A stretch of 64,000 bases of DNA from Brachypodius melanocephalos (taxonomy: Eukaryota > Chordata > Aves > Passeriformes > Pycnonotidae): the NCBI GenBank assembly GCA_013398615.1, contig VZSR01003371.1, positions 611,785 through 675,784 on the forward strand, read 5' to 3'. A program made the position numbers and the translations under genes. Shown here piece by piece: positions 56,401-64,000 of this stretch (positions are counted from its first letter, which is position 1; every line of letters starts with the position of its first letter). Below the pieces are notes generated by a model. That model was not told where the DNA came from, made no database searches, and worked only from the letters and a program-made list of their open reading frames with translations.

Positions 56401-57653
56401 AGGGAGTCCTGGCTCATCATGAGGAGGGAGGTGGGAAGGAAAGCAGGAATAGGACACAGAACAAACCACAGCAAGGGAATTGCACAGAGGAGGGACAGCT
56501 CAGCCTGGGAGAGCCTTGCACAGAAAAAGCAGAAAACCTGGTAGAGGCTAAATTATTTCTTGGAAGAGAAAAAATTCCCAAAATTATTTTTTGGAAGCGT
56601 TGAACATTCAGGTGTCCCTCCACATGTTCTGGCTTCTCTTCTCCTGGGTGAGGCTCTGCCTGCTCATGGCTGAAATGGGGCCTCAGAGGGACCAGGTGAC
56701 CCTGGGAAAGGCTCTGTCTGTCTGTCTGTGCCTGTTTTTCCCTTTCTCCCACTCCCCAAACAGCTTTTGCTGTTTCACAGTGACATTCAGCTCTTGAGCT
56801 TTTTCCTGTCCCCTCTAAAATTGCTGCTGCTTGAGAGCTGAGTAGCCCTGGATGGGTTGTGTGTGACAGGAATGCAAAGTGACACCTCAGCCGTTCCACC
56901 TGGGAATCGCCGCTTTCAATCCGGTCGGAAGAGCGGGAGGCAGGATGATTTAGTCTCAGTGGAAGTGAAAAGCCCTTTTTTACAGTCATCTGTCCTCAAT
57001 TAAAAGCCTGACGGTGCAAGTGCTGATGTGATCCAGCCCTTTCTGAGCACGCCCTGCCCTGAGAGCTGGACTGTTCCTTTTCCTTGTGGTGATGACAGGA
57101 AAGTGGCACAGTCCTGAGTCACAGCTGAGTCTGCAGGACCTTGGCTTTGGGCAGCACTGGCACAGAAGGGATGGCCCAGCCTGGACTCCTCACACTCCCT
57201 GCCTAATCCACTTCTCCTGTCCCTTTGTTTTATACTCTCCAGCTGTGCCAGGGGAGGTTTAGGCTGGACATAAGGAGAGATTTCTTCCCAGAAAGGGTGA
57301 TCAGACATTGTTTGGGGCTGCCCAGGGAGGTGATGGAATCACCAGGAACAGCTGGACACGGTGGTGTTGGGTCACAGGCTGGCCTCTGATCTCTGGAGTT
57401 TTATCCAACCTGCTGATTCTGTGATTCTGGATTTGCAGAGCACGGCAGGAGCAGCCAGACCCAGGCATGTGCTTCCTGTGGCAAATCCTTCTCCTGCTAC
57501 TTCAAGGCAGAGCCCGTGTACCAGCTCCCCTGCGGGCACCTCGTGTGCCGGCCCTGCCTGGCCGAGCGCCAGAAGGCTCCGGCGTCCCCCATCCACTGCG
57601 GCAGCTGCAAGAGGGCGGCGGCCACTCAGGACGTCAGGAGGGTTCACTTCTGA
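50411..57653 (+). CDS. UBOX5: UBOX5 (RNF37), U-box and RING E3 ubiquitin ligase
   Basis: Nuclear ubiquitin ligase that works with UBE2L3-type E2 enzymes and binds VCP in mammals. Coding segments: 50454-50507, 51734-52910, 55268-55429 and 57439-57653 (535 aa; human 541); 50411-50453 is 5' UTR. Junction phases are 0, 1, 1 and all sites are GT/AG. The start peptide MVINVCLPQFKPRIHCNK matches the mammalian one nearly residue for residue. An N-terminal region (residues 19-245) includes FNIEICRINIDISSGG and GQPAKSCPQEV. The U-box lies at about 258-335 (PEEFLDPITLEIM, LPSGKVIDQTTLEKCN, SDPFTGVAF). At the end is a complete C3HC4 RING: C475-C478-C496-H498-C501-C504-C518-C521. A Lys-rich KRKMD near 350 and KKMK near 398 could serve nuclear import. 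The first, non-coding exon was not found upstream. Introns carry sense CR1 copies and a pair of direct duplications. Confidence 0.95.
53257..53446. repeat. Intronic direct duplication, copy A
   Basis: About 190 bases matching 56382-56556 at roughly 90 percent by eye: 'gtgatggcacagggagtcct', 'gaggagggaggtgggaagg', 'cagaacaaaccacagcaagg', 'gacagctcagcctg' and 'gcagaaaacctgg' occur in the same order in both. The copies lie in consecutive UBOX5 introns, 3.1 kb apart. Confidence 0.9.
53615..53835 (+). mobile_element. CR1 LINE 3' fragment, tail missing
   Basis: Sense copy in UBOX5 intron with 'gctcccagggaacaggga', 'ttgtccaaccctggcacagc' and 'gatttaaaagctgtgtggat'. It stops at 'ggcacctagggaca' without the terminal tail. 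Confidence 0.8.
54230..54410. promoter_or_regulatory. Candidate conserved non-coding element in UBOX5 intron
   Basis: A repeat-free block between two CR1 copies with 'catcagccttgattggtgg', 'agcaccaattgcgagctc', 'atgaatttaacagaattag', 'gatgcagacgacattctc' and 'cgtcttaattagcgccgtc'. Paired homeodomain cores (TAATTAGC, CAATTGC), CpGs and lack of repeats set it apart. It may control UBOX5 or the nearby vasotocin gene. Inferred from sequence character only. Confidence 0.4.
54655..54950 (+). mobile_element. CR1 LINE 3' end
   Basis: Sense copy in UBOX5 intron: 'gttctccagccctggcacag', 'tatttaaaagccatgtggat', 'gttggactcgatggttttgg', with the tail 'aaatggttctgatcctgtg'. Nearly complete 3' end of the same subfamily as 24.1 and 60.4 kb. 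Confidence 0.85.
55141..55267 (+). repeat. UBOX5: Tandem acceptor-like repeats before UBOX5 exon 3
   Basis: Imperfect copies of a pyrimidine tract ending in CAG and followed by ATCTG or ACCTG line up in tandem. CAG sites end at 55155, 55215, 55242 and 55267. The last two copies share CCCTTTGCAGATCTGGTGT exactly and are 25 bp apart. Only the last site keeps the UBOX5 frame (D-L-V-S-H-E-Q-K-L). Use of the 55242 site adds 25 nt and of the 55215 site 52 nt, each shifting the frame. Confidence 0.8.
56020..56255 (+). mobile_element. CR1 LINE 3' fragment
   Basis: Sense copy in UBOX5 intron 4: 'ttggatattgggaagaaatc', 'gagccctggcacagggtgac', 'ggatccctggaagtattc', and the end 'aaaccattccatgattctt'. 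Confidence 0.85.
56382..56556. repeat. Intronic direct duplication, copy B
   Basis: Partner of 53257-53446. It lacks about 13 bases near the right end ('tttgcaggtggtt' in copy A) and has scattered substitutions. Neither copy resembles CR1 or a known gene to me. Confidence 0.9.
57235..57431 (+). mobile_element. CR1 LINE 3' end abutting last UBOX5 exon
   Basis: Sense copy with 'ccaggggaggtttaggctgg', 'ataaggagagatttcttccc', 'gggctgcccagggaggtgat' and a tail made of GATTCTGTGATTCTG. The tail ends about 8 bases before the exon acceptor AG at 57437-57438, so the branch-point and pyrimidine region must lie in CR1-derived DNA. Confidence 0.85.
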
Positions 57654-58240
57654 CCCCCGGGGCCGCCGGGAGGATGGGAAGGAGCTGCTGCTGTGCCCCG
57701 TGTCCACAGGGAACCGCCAGAGGAGCCGCCGGGAGAGCCGGAGAGTGGAGAGGACTCGGTCTTGTGCTTACAGAGCAGTGGGGGGTGGGGGGATTAGAGC
57801 GCGGCCCCGGAGCCTGAGGATGACAAAAGCCATAGCTTCTTTATCAAGGAATATGTATTTATCCAGGACTGGTCTCCACCACTGCCCCCGAGGCTCAGAG
57901 GTTTAGCACAGGTGCCTTTCGGACCAGCTCAGCTTCCCCTGCGAGTTCACGCCACGTTTGACCAGCAGCCGCCCGGTTGTCGAGCAGGTAAAGTCCTTGT
58001 GAGTGACAACACACACAAAGCCCCCTCTGACTTCCTCCCCTTCCCCACCTCGCCTTCCCCTGCCTGCTGGGAGTGTCTCATCCTGGAATCAAGAGTGAGA
58101 GGCCGTGTGAGGCGTGAGGAGCTGGCAGTGATGTCACCCTGCTCATCAGACTCTTGTAGAAAAGCCATCCCATCCCACCCTCTCGGTTTATGTCGTGTGA
58201 CCGGCCCAGCTCCTGGCTGGCTGATAGACATTTAAGCCTT

Positions 58241-58246
58241 AATAAA
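58241..58246 (+). terminator. UBOX5: UBOX5 poly(A) signal
   Basis: AATAAA in 'agccttaataaaatgttt', 588 bases after the UBOX5 stop codon, followed by a pyrimidine-rich CT repeat. It is the first well-formed signal after the stop. Confidence 0.7.
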
Positions 58247-58259
58247 ATGTTTAAAGTCA

Positions 58260-60300
58260 GGTTCTCTCTCTCTCTCTGGCTCCTCATTGGTCTCGTCCTG
58301 GGGCTTAGTGATGTTGTGGAGTGCATCTCTTGGCAGAGGAGGGAATAAATGGGCTGGAAAAAGCCAAAGCAACACGGAGGAGCTGCAGAGGAGGGGTTCA
58401 GAGGGGTTGTGGCAGCAGCCTGGTGCAGCACAGGGATGAGACTCATCCCTGGGGGCTTTAGAGAGCTGCTCAGAAAAAAGCCAGACAAAAAATTACTTGG
58501 ATATGTTCTGTCCTGGATATGCTGGGGTAAGGTGACATCAAAGGGTTTGTCAACTCTACAACCCCCTGCTGGTGCCATTTAATTGATGTTCTCGGCCATA
58601 AAGAGCCTGCAGCTGACTCAGCTCACCTTGGTCACACCTTTATTTGTTCTCAAAAAGCACCTGAGCAACGTTGTCGTGTTCCTGGCACGGGAGGGAGCTG
58701 CTCATCCACTGGAACTTGGCTTTGTGCTGGCCCCACACTGATCCTGCTCCCTGTCTGCGTCAGCAGGAGTTCACAGCCCGTCTCCATTCCCAGCAAAAAT
58801 AGAAAATCACACGTCATAAAATAATAAACACTTAGAAAATAGGCACAAAATTCCTAAAAACCCCACGACTGGGAGGCAGTAAATCCACTCCATTGCAGTG
58901 GTGTTGTGGTGTTTGCAGTGGGGTGATTCAGCTCTCACACCTCCCCCAGGGAAGGGGGGAGGATGGATGGATCCCCAGAGCCACCACCTTCTCCAGAGCT
59001 AGCACAGCTTGGATGCTTCCAAAGCCACTGGTTCTGACAAACTTCTCCAGTGCCCAAAAGTTCCTTGTGGTGTCCTGGCAGTGGGCAGTGATCCAGGTGG
59101 GAGCCATCTCCCAAATTATCCCCTTCGTTCTGCAGGGAGGGGCAGGAGCCACACAAGAGCAGGGGTTGGAAGGAAGGGGTGGTGTTGGGACATCAGGTCC
59201 CCCTCCCTGCTCAGAGCAGGGCTCATCTCCACCTCACAGCAGGTTCTCAGAGCCTTCATTCCCCGGTTTCTCCTCAAACCTTTGGGACTCTTGGCAGCAC
59301 ATTTCACCTGCTGTGTCCCCTCTTGCAGGGGATCCAGGGATGAGTTTCCCTCTGCCCCCACATCTCAGAGCTCAGGGAAAGACCACCTGCCCCAGCTGGG
59401 TGTGAGTCCCCCTGATCCTGGGGCACTGAAACCCCTGTGAGCAGCAGGGACCCTGTCTGCACCCCAAGGTGGGGGGTGACAGAGCCATGAATTCCCATGC
59501 TGCCTCCGCCTGGACCCACAGCAATCCCTCTTCAGCTCCCATGTGGATGCCACCAGCACGTTTATCCCCAGCACCAAGCCCGTCTTCTCCCTGGGAGCTG
59601 GGGGATGGAACTGATTGCAGCCTGAGCAATTTCCTCTAATGCCCTTCAAGCATTTTTTTGGACAAATCCATCCCTTGTTGGTCAGTGACTTCCCGGCGTG
59701 ATGTCCACATCCCAGCAGGATGGATTTGGCCACAGAAATGATCAAAGCAGTGCCCCAGCCAATCTTGACGCTGGCTGTGCTGCCTTTAAAGAGGCATCAA
59801 AGCTGTTTTCCAGCTGTCAGGGAGGCAGAGGAGCATCTTTATCCGTGATGTGAGGGGAGGAGGTGCAGGATCTCCATCCCCACCATCCCCCAGCCATTAA
59901 CCCCCTGTCAGCCATGGGGCCACGGTGACAGTGACAGATCCATTTGAGGAGCATTAGAGCTCCCAGGCAGGAGCAGGGAGCTCTCCCTTGCCAGCCTGAC
60001 CCTCTCCATGTGACATCTTCTAGAAGTTTCTCCTTCCCTGCTGCATCCTCCTCCAGCCCCTGCCTCCTGCAAAGGCAGGAAACACATAAATTCATAAAAA
60101 ACCCTAAATGCAGTGAAATTCATCCCATTTTCCAACATCCTCTGACTGATCCTGATAGAATGTTGTCACTCTCAGTTATCCCGGTTAAATTTTGGCACTG
60201 GGAGCTCTGTGTGGCTGCAGCCAAGTTCCATCACCTCCATCTCTTCTGCCTCCAAAATGGCTCTCCCAAACCTCCCTGGGGGCTCCAGAGCTAACAAAGC
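58260..60300. other. Intergenic, UBOX5 to vasotocin; no gene seen
   Basis: No recognised coding exon or RNA gene. Open frames such as 58893-59405 have no recognisable features. A second AATAAA at 58345 is near, but beyond the better signal at 58241. Confidence 0.5.
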
Positions 60301-60309
60301 TCAGCTGTT

Positions 60310-60548
60310 AATGAAGAAAGAGGAAGGTTCACATTGGATATTAGGGAAGATTTCTTCATGGAAAGGATTATCAGGCACTAGCACAGCTGCCCAGGGCAGT
60401 AGTGGAGTCCCCATCCCTGGAGGGATTTAAAGGCCATGTGGATGTGGCACTTGGGGACATGTCGGGGGTGGCCTTGGCAGTGCTGGGGGAATGGTTGGAC
60501 TCAATGATCTTGGAGAGCTTTTCCAACCTCAAAGATTCCATGTTGTCC
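60310..60548 (+). mobile_element. CR1 LINE 3' end
   Basis: Sense copy: 'attggatattagggaagatt', 'gatttaaaggccatgtggat', 'ctcaatgatcttggagagc', and the end 'cctcaaagattccatg'. Same subfamily as the 24.1- and 54.7-kb copies. Confidence 0.85.
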
Positions 60549-61129
60549 ATGTCTGAGCCCCTCTGGCAGCCCCAGCACCTCTTCTGGTGTCTACAAGAGC
60601 TGGGGCCATATTTTGGCTGAGCAAGGGGGCAGATTCGAGGGTGCTGCCCCATTCCCAGCCCAGATCAGGCCTTTGGGATTTCCCTCATTCCCGAGGGGAG
60701 CTGAGATAGGGAGGGCAGCCGCAAACGCCCTGATGAATTCCCAGGCACTGGCCACATCCTGTGCTAAGGAAGGGGCATCCCCTGGGGAAGAGCAAGGACG
60801 TGGCAGAGCAAATCAGGTGCTGGAGACACAGAGAAGGGACCCTGGAGCTGGTGTTGGAGGATTTGGGGTAGGACTCTGAGGGGCCCCAAAGCCTCGCTTG
60901 GGAGCAGGATGTGGGATGAGGGCCCAGCAGTACCCTGGGTACCAGGGAGCATCACAGCCCAGCAGGGCTGGCTCTACCCACCCCGGGGAAACACATCCCC
61001 CTGGGATCACCTATCCCATGACTCACCACGGGTGACCCCAATATTTCCCTCTCCAAAACCCCCTTTTTTGTGTTTTCTACCCATTTTCCCCTCCCCGTTC
61101 TCACCTCATCCTCCCCTTGATTCCCGTAA

Positions 61130-61345
61130 GTGATTCTGCGTTGCGGCTGCGGAGCCTCTGCAACTCGGAAAAACATTTTATTAACCTTCCTTGACTTTAA
61201 AGAGCATAATTACATTTTAATCTCATATTCCTGCGTTATCATTCCAGACACAGAGTCATTTGAATGCAGATCGTTCCCGGCTAATGTAATTTTACGATAC
61301 AGTAATGAAGAGACGGAGCACGAGCGCGTTACACCCAATTTAGAG
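61130..61345. promoter_or_regulatory. Candidate enhancer 2.3 kb upstream of vasotocin
   Basis: The most enhancer-like block in the window: 200 bases, AT-rich, repeat-free, with CpGs intact. It includes 'aacattttattaaccttcc', 'gagcataattacattttaat', 'tgcgttatcattccagac', 'cggctaatgtaattttacg' and 'gagcacgagcgcgttacacc'. Homeodomain and POU-type cores are dense. By position it could drive VT in hypothalamic neurons, but it might serve UBOX5 or the downstream oxytocin-family gene. Conservation was not tested. Confidence 0.45.
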
Positions 61346-61349
61346 CTGA

Positions 61350-62635
61350 CATTTGGGGTCCTTTTAAAGAAAAGTTTTCCCAGCCGAGGGCTTTTGCGTC
61401 CTCCTCGGCCCTGCAGCGTAAGTGGGTTTGGGCTCCCGCTGTGAAGGGATGGGTTTTGGATGGGGAGACGAGGCTGGTGCTAATGATGTTGGTCATTAAA
61501 TCCCCCACGGCTGCCCCACGTGGGTGATTCAGCGTCACGGGGCAAAGTTGGGAACTCGCCGCTCCCTCGGTCCCAGGGAGAGCTGAGTCAGGGCCTGTGG
61601 CCACCTTCACCCCCCTGGAGGGGAGGAAATCGCCCTCATGTCACCCAGCAAAAGCCCCAAAGCCCAGGACTGTCACCCCCCGGGTCGATCCATGCTCTAA
61701 AATCACAGGGCAGGAGCTGAGAGCAGGCTGGGACCCTCCAGCATTGGTAGATAAAATACTTTCCTGGGTGCCTCAGTTTCCCTTGGGGGGGCCCAGCCCC
61801 CTCCAGCATCGCTCCCTGCCTCCTGTGGAGCTTTTCAAAGCACTTTGAGACAAACACCGAGGTTTTCCAGGGAGGATTGCAGTGGGATCGCTGTTTCCTT
61901 TGGGATGCTCGAGCAGAGCAGCCCCTTCCCCACCCAGGGTACCACCATTCCCCTCACTCTAACTGGGGCTGGGATGTTTGTCCCGCAGAAAAGGGATGCT
62001 AATGAGGGGGAGAAAATGAGGGGCAGAGGAAAAACATGTTCAGCCACTCCAAGTGCTGCCCAGGCTGATTTTTATGGTTCGCTTTATGTCAAGATGAGTA
62101 AAGAATAAAACAATTCCAGAAGCAGGACCACAGCTGGCAGCACCCTCACATTGTCCAGCCCCCCCAAACAAAACCCTCCTGATCACTGTGAGCCAATCCC
62201 AGCATTTTTTGGGGGGGAGAAGGAGAAGGTGGATACTCACAGGCACCGGATTTCTCTCTGCAGATTAATTTCACTTTGCTGAGGTTGCTCTTGGTGTAGC
62301 TGGAAAAGAGATCTGGGAAAACAGGAATATTCATGGCTGGATGGGGCAGGGGGTTGTTGATGGTGTTTTTCCTGTACAGATGTTTTTGACAGCCCATGGG
62401 TGACACGAGTGTGCTGCTGCCAACCCCAAAGGTGCCTTTTCTTCTGGTGTCCCCCGCTCTCACTGGTTTCCCTGCCTCCTGGTTTCTTGGAGAAGAGAGG
62501 AAGAGGCAGGAGAGCTGTGGGTGGCACTTTGGGAACAGGGTCCTGCCCTGCACCCCGATGCCACAGCCCAGCCCCTGGGTTTTGGGGTGTTTTTGTGCAC
62601 CCGGGTTTTCTCCCAGCCCCAACCCTGTCATTCCT
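61350..62635. other. Intergenic, no gene seen
   Basis: Unique sequence without recognised coding or repeat content. The 62.0-62.4 kb part is AT-balanced and could hold regulatory sites, but no block stands out clearly. Confidence 0.45.
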
Positions 62636-62639
62636 CTCC

Positions 62640-63255
62640 AGAATTCCCTCCCAGAGCAACATCAATCAAACCAGCACCCCACAAACCAGCATCCCTTCCC
62701 AAAGCAGCATCCCTCCTGGACCAGCATGCTCCAAACAAACACCACTTCCAAAACCAGCATCCCTTCCCAAACCAGCACCTCTCCCAAAATCTGCATCCTT
62801 CCAAACCAGCATCAATCCCCAATCAGAATCCTCTAAATAAACAACCCTCTCTAAAGCAGGACCTTCCAAACCCTTGTCCCTCCCCAAATTAGCATTTCTC
62901 CCAGATCAACATCCCTCTGAAACCAGCACCTCTCCCAAAATCCACACCCATCCCAAACCAGCATCACCCCCAAAATCCACATCTATCCCAAATCAGAATC
63001 ATCCCCAAACCAGCACCTCTCCCAAAATCCACATCCATCCCAAACCAACATCATCCCCCAAACCAGCACCTATCACAAAATCCACATCTATCCCAAACCA
63101 GCATCACCCCCAAGCCAGCACCCTCTACCAAAATCTGCATCCTTCCCAAAACCACATCTCCAGAATGAACATGTGTCCCCAAACCCACATCCCTCCCCAG
63201 ACAGCATCTTCCAAACTCGCATCCCTCCCCAAATCAGCACCTTCTGAAGGAGCAC
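62640..63255. repeat. C/A-rich minisatellite upstream of vasotocin
   Basis: About 600 bases of degenerate short units near CCAAACCAGCATCCCTTCC (17-21 bp), with higher-order blocks such as AACCAGCACCTCTCCCAAAA seen at 62921 and 63008 and a variant at 63061. G is nearly absent on this strand. Long frames rich in Pro, Ser, Lys, Thr and His run through it but are a consequence of the repeat. It ends about 300 bases before the vasotocin TATA box. Confidence 0.9.
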
Positions 63256-63415
63256 CTCTCCCTGAATCCCCCCCAGCCCATCCAGTGCCCCTTCCCCAAC
63301 ACATCCCAGGGCTGGCCCGTGCCCCTCGGAGCAGCCAAGGGTGGGATTCACCAGCCCTGAGTGCTGCTGCACTGAATCATCTCAATTACAGATTTGCTTG
63401 GATGCGATTTGGGGA

Positions 63416-63500
63416 AGAAAAAAAAAAAAAAAGAAAAAAACAACAAAACGAGAGAGATTTTAAAAAAAAAAGGGAAAAGCAACAAAAAAAACCAACCCAT
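63416..63500. repeat. A-rich tract in vasotocin promoter
   Basis: Blocks of A15, A7, A10 and A7 separated by G and C, ending at 'caaaaaaaaccaacccatcc', 50 bases before the TATA box. The A-rich tract may be length-variable. Confidence 0.85.
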
Positions 63501-63545
63501 CCCTCTTCTTCCTCCTCCTCCTCCCCTGGGAAGGGGTGATGGCAG

Positions 63546-63580
63546 CATAAATAGCAGCTCTCTCAGCACGGGGCCAGACG
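63546..63580 (+). promoter_or_regulatory. AVP: Vasotocin core promoter (TATA box)
   Basis: CATAAATAG at about 63546-63554 is a TATA-type element like the one in mammalian vasopressin and oxytocin promoters. It predicts transcription start near 63577, within 'tctcagcacggggccagac', leaving a 5' UTR of about 50 bases. The spacing to the start codon at 63626 fits a tissue-specific neuropeptide gene. Confidence 0.7.
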
Positions 63581-63625
63581 CAGCTGGAGCAGCTTCCCCT
63601 GGCACGGCCGCGGGCACCTTGCACC

Positions 63626-63745
63626 ATGGCAGAGCCTTCGCTGCCCCTCTCCTTCCTCTGCCTCCTCGCCTTGTCCTCCGCCTGCTACATCCAGAACTGC
63701 CCCCGGGGCGGGAAGCGGGCGCTGGCCGACGCAGCTCTGAGACAG
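63626..63745 (+). CDS. AVP: Vasotocin-neurophysin precursor, exon 1 (partial gene)
   Basis: First coding exon of the arginine vasotocin precursor, the bird antidiuretic and social-behaviour hormone made in hypothalamic neurons. The 40 residues run: signal peptide 1-19 (MAEPSLPLSFLCLLALSSA), hormone CYIQNCPRG at 20-28, Gly29 for C-terminal amidation, Lys30-Arg31 for cleavage, then the beginning of neurophysin (ALADAALRQ). Arg at hormone position 8 distinguishes vasotocin from mesotocin (Ile8); Ile at position 3 distinguishes it from vasopressin. Start context CACCATGG is near-ideal. The exon ends in phase 0 at a strong donor, CAG before GTACGG at 63746, at the same place as in mammalian AVP. 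Neurophysin exons 2 and 3 lie beyond the window; the sequence from 63746 on is intron 1. Confidence 0.97.
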
Positions 63746-64000
63746 GTACGGGCCGGGATGGGCGATTCGGGACATGGGATGGAGCTTCAGGAGGGACAGA
63801 GTGGCTCTGTGGGGTGCAGCAGGTCCCCGTCACCTGTGGGTACCGCTGGCTGTGCCACGCTCCGCGGAGCAGTGGAGCTTTTTGGGATGGCTGGGGGATC
63901 GCCCAAGGGCAGGCGATGGGGCAGTGGCGGAGGAGTGGCCACTCCAAAGTGCTGCTGGCACCTCCAGAAGAGGCTCAGGCTTGGGCGTCCCGCTGGGCCG
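63746..64000 (+). other. AVP: Vasotocin intron 1, incomplete
   Basis: No exon 2 (Cys-rich neurophysin core, CLPCGPG...) is seen before the window ends. The region is G-rich without repeats. Confidence 0.75.

Larger units (their letters stand above)
55430..57438 (+). other. UBOX5: UBOX5 intron 4 (between coding exons 3 and 4)
   Basis: 2.0 kb, donor GTGAGC at 55430, acceptor GATTTGCAG ending at 57438. Contains two CR1 copies and duplication copy B. The acceptor directly follows a CR1 tail. Confidence 0.85.

Noticed and set aside
62640..63255. CRISPR-like array
   Set aside because: Units are contiguous and degenerate with no unique spacers, and the DNA is from a vertebrate.
62874..63539. 221-codon plus-strand Pro/Ser/Lys-rich frame
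   Set aside because: It is generated by the C/A-rich minisatellite and ends in a low-complexity A-rich tract; no start context or family match.
63626..63745. Mesotocin/oxytocin gene instead of vasotocin
   Set aside because: Hormone position 8 is Arg (CYIQNCPRG), not Ile, so this is vasotocin; the oxytocin-family neighbour should lie further right.

Overview
The window is vertebrate nuclear DNA, almost certainly from a bird and probably a songbird. Three things point there. Dozens of 3' ends of CR1-type LINEs are scattered through it, with the usual landmarks (a CCCTGGCACAGG-type block, TGGATCCCTGGAAG, and a tail ending GATTCTGTGAT). The last gene encodes the nonapeptide CYIQNCPRG, which is vasotocin, the non-mammalian counterpart of vasopressin. 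Introns are short and the sequence is GC-rich, as expected of a small avian chromosome.

Four protein genes are supported, all on the + strand: LZTS3 (coding 28781-33413, three coding exons, 664 aa), FASTKD5 (45802-48195, single coding exon, 797 aa), UBOX5 (coding 50454-57653, four coding exons, 535 aa) and the first exon of the vasotocin gene AVP/VT (63626-63745; the rest lies past the right edge). This is the order I know from human chromosome 20p13 (AVP, UBOX5, FASTKD5, LZTS3), so the block is conserved. In mammals FASTKD5 sits inside the first intron of UBOX5 and shares its 5' exon. A splice acceptor just 5' of FASTKD5 and another just 5' of the UBOX5 start codon fit the same arrangement here. 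The shared first exon was not found.

Layout. 1-19.3 kb: no gene, with CR1 fragments, short tandem repeats, one LTR-like piece cut by a 100-N assembly gap, and a few AT-rich blocks that look like conserved non-coding elements. 18.3-19.3 kb: a degenerate 37-41 bp minisatellite array ending beside a CpG-rich segment (19.3-20.25 kb) that probably holds the LZTS3 promoter and a non-coding first exon. 20.3-28.7 kb: the presumed first LZTS3 intron, with more candidate regulatory blocks. 28.7-40.9 kb: LZTS3 coding exons and 3' UTR. 41-45.7 kb: intergenic or UBOX5/FASTKD5 5' region with a second 100-N gap. 45.7-58.25 kb: FASTKD5 and UBOX5. 58.3-63.5 kb: intergenic DNA upstream of vasotocin, with a candidate enhancer and a C/A-rich minisatellite just before the TATA box.

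The genes do not form one pathway. LZTS3 is a postsynaptic scaffold, FASTKD5 acts in mitochondrial RNA processing, UBOX5 is a nuclear ubiquitin ligase, and VT is a neurohypophysial hormone precursor. I found no undescribed gene system. The more unusual signals are in splicing and repeats: the final UBOX5 acceptor lies against the tail of a CR1 element, UBOX5 exon 3 is preceded by a tandem series of acceptor-like copies, and two pairs of local direct duplications lie in LZTS3 and UBOX5 introns.
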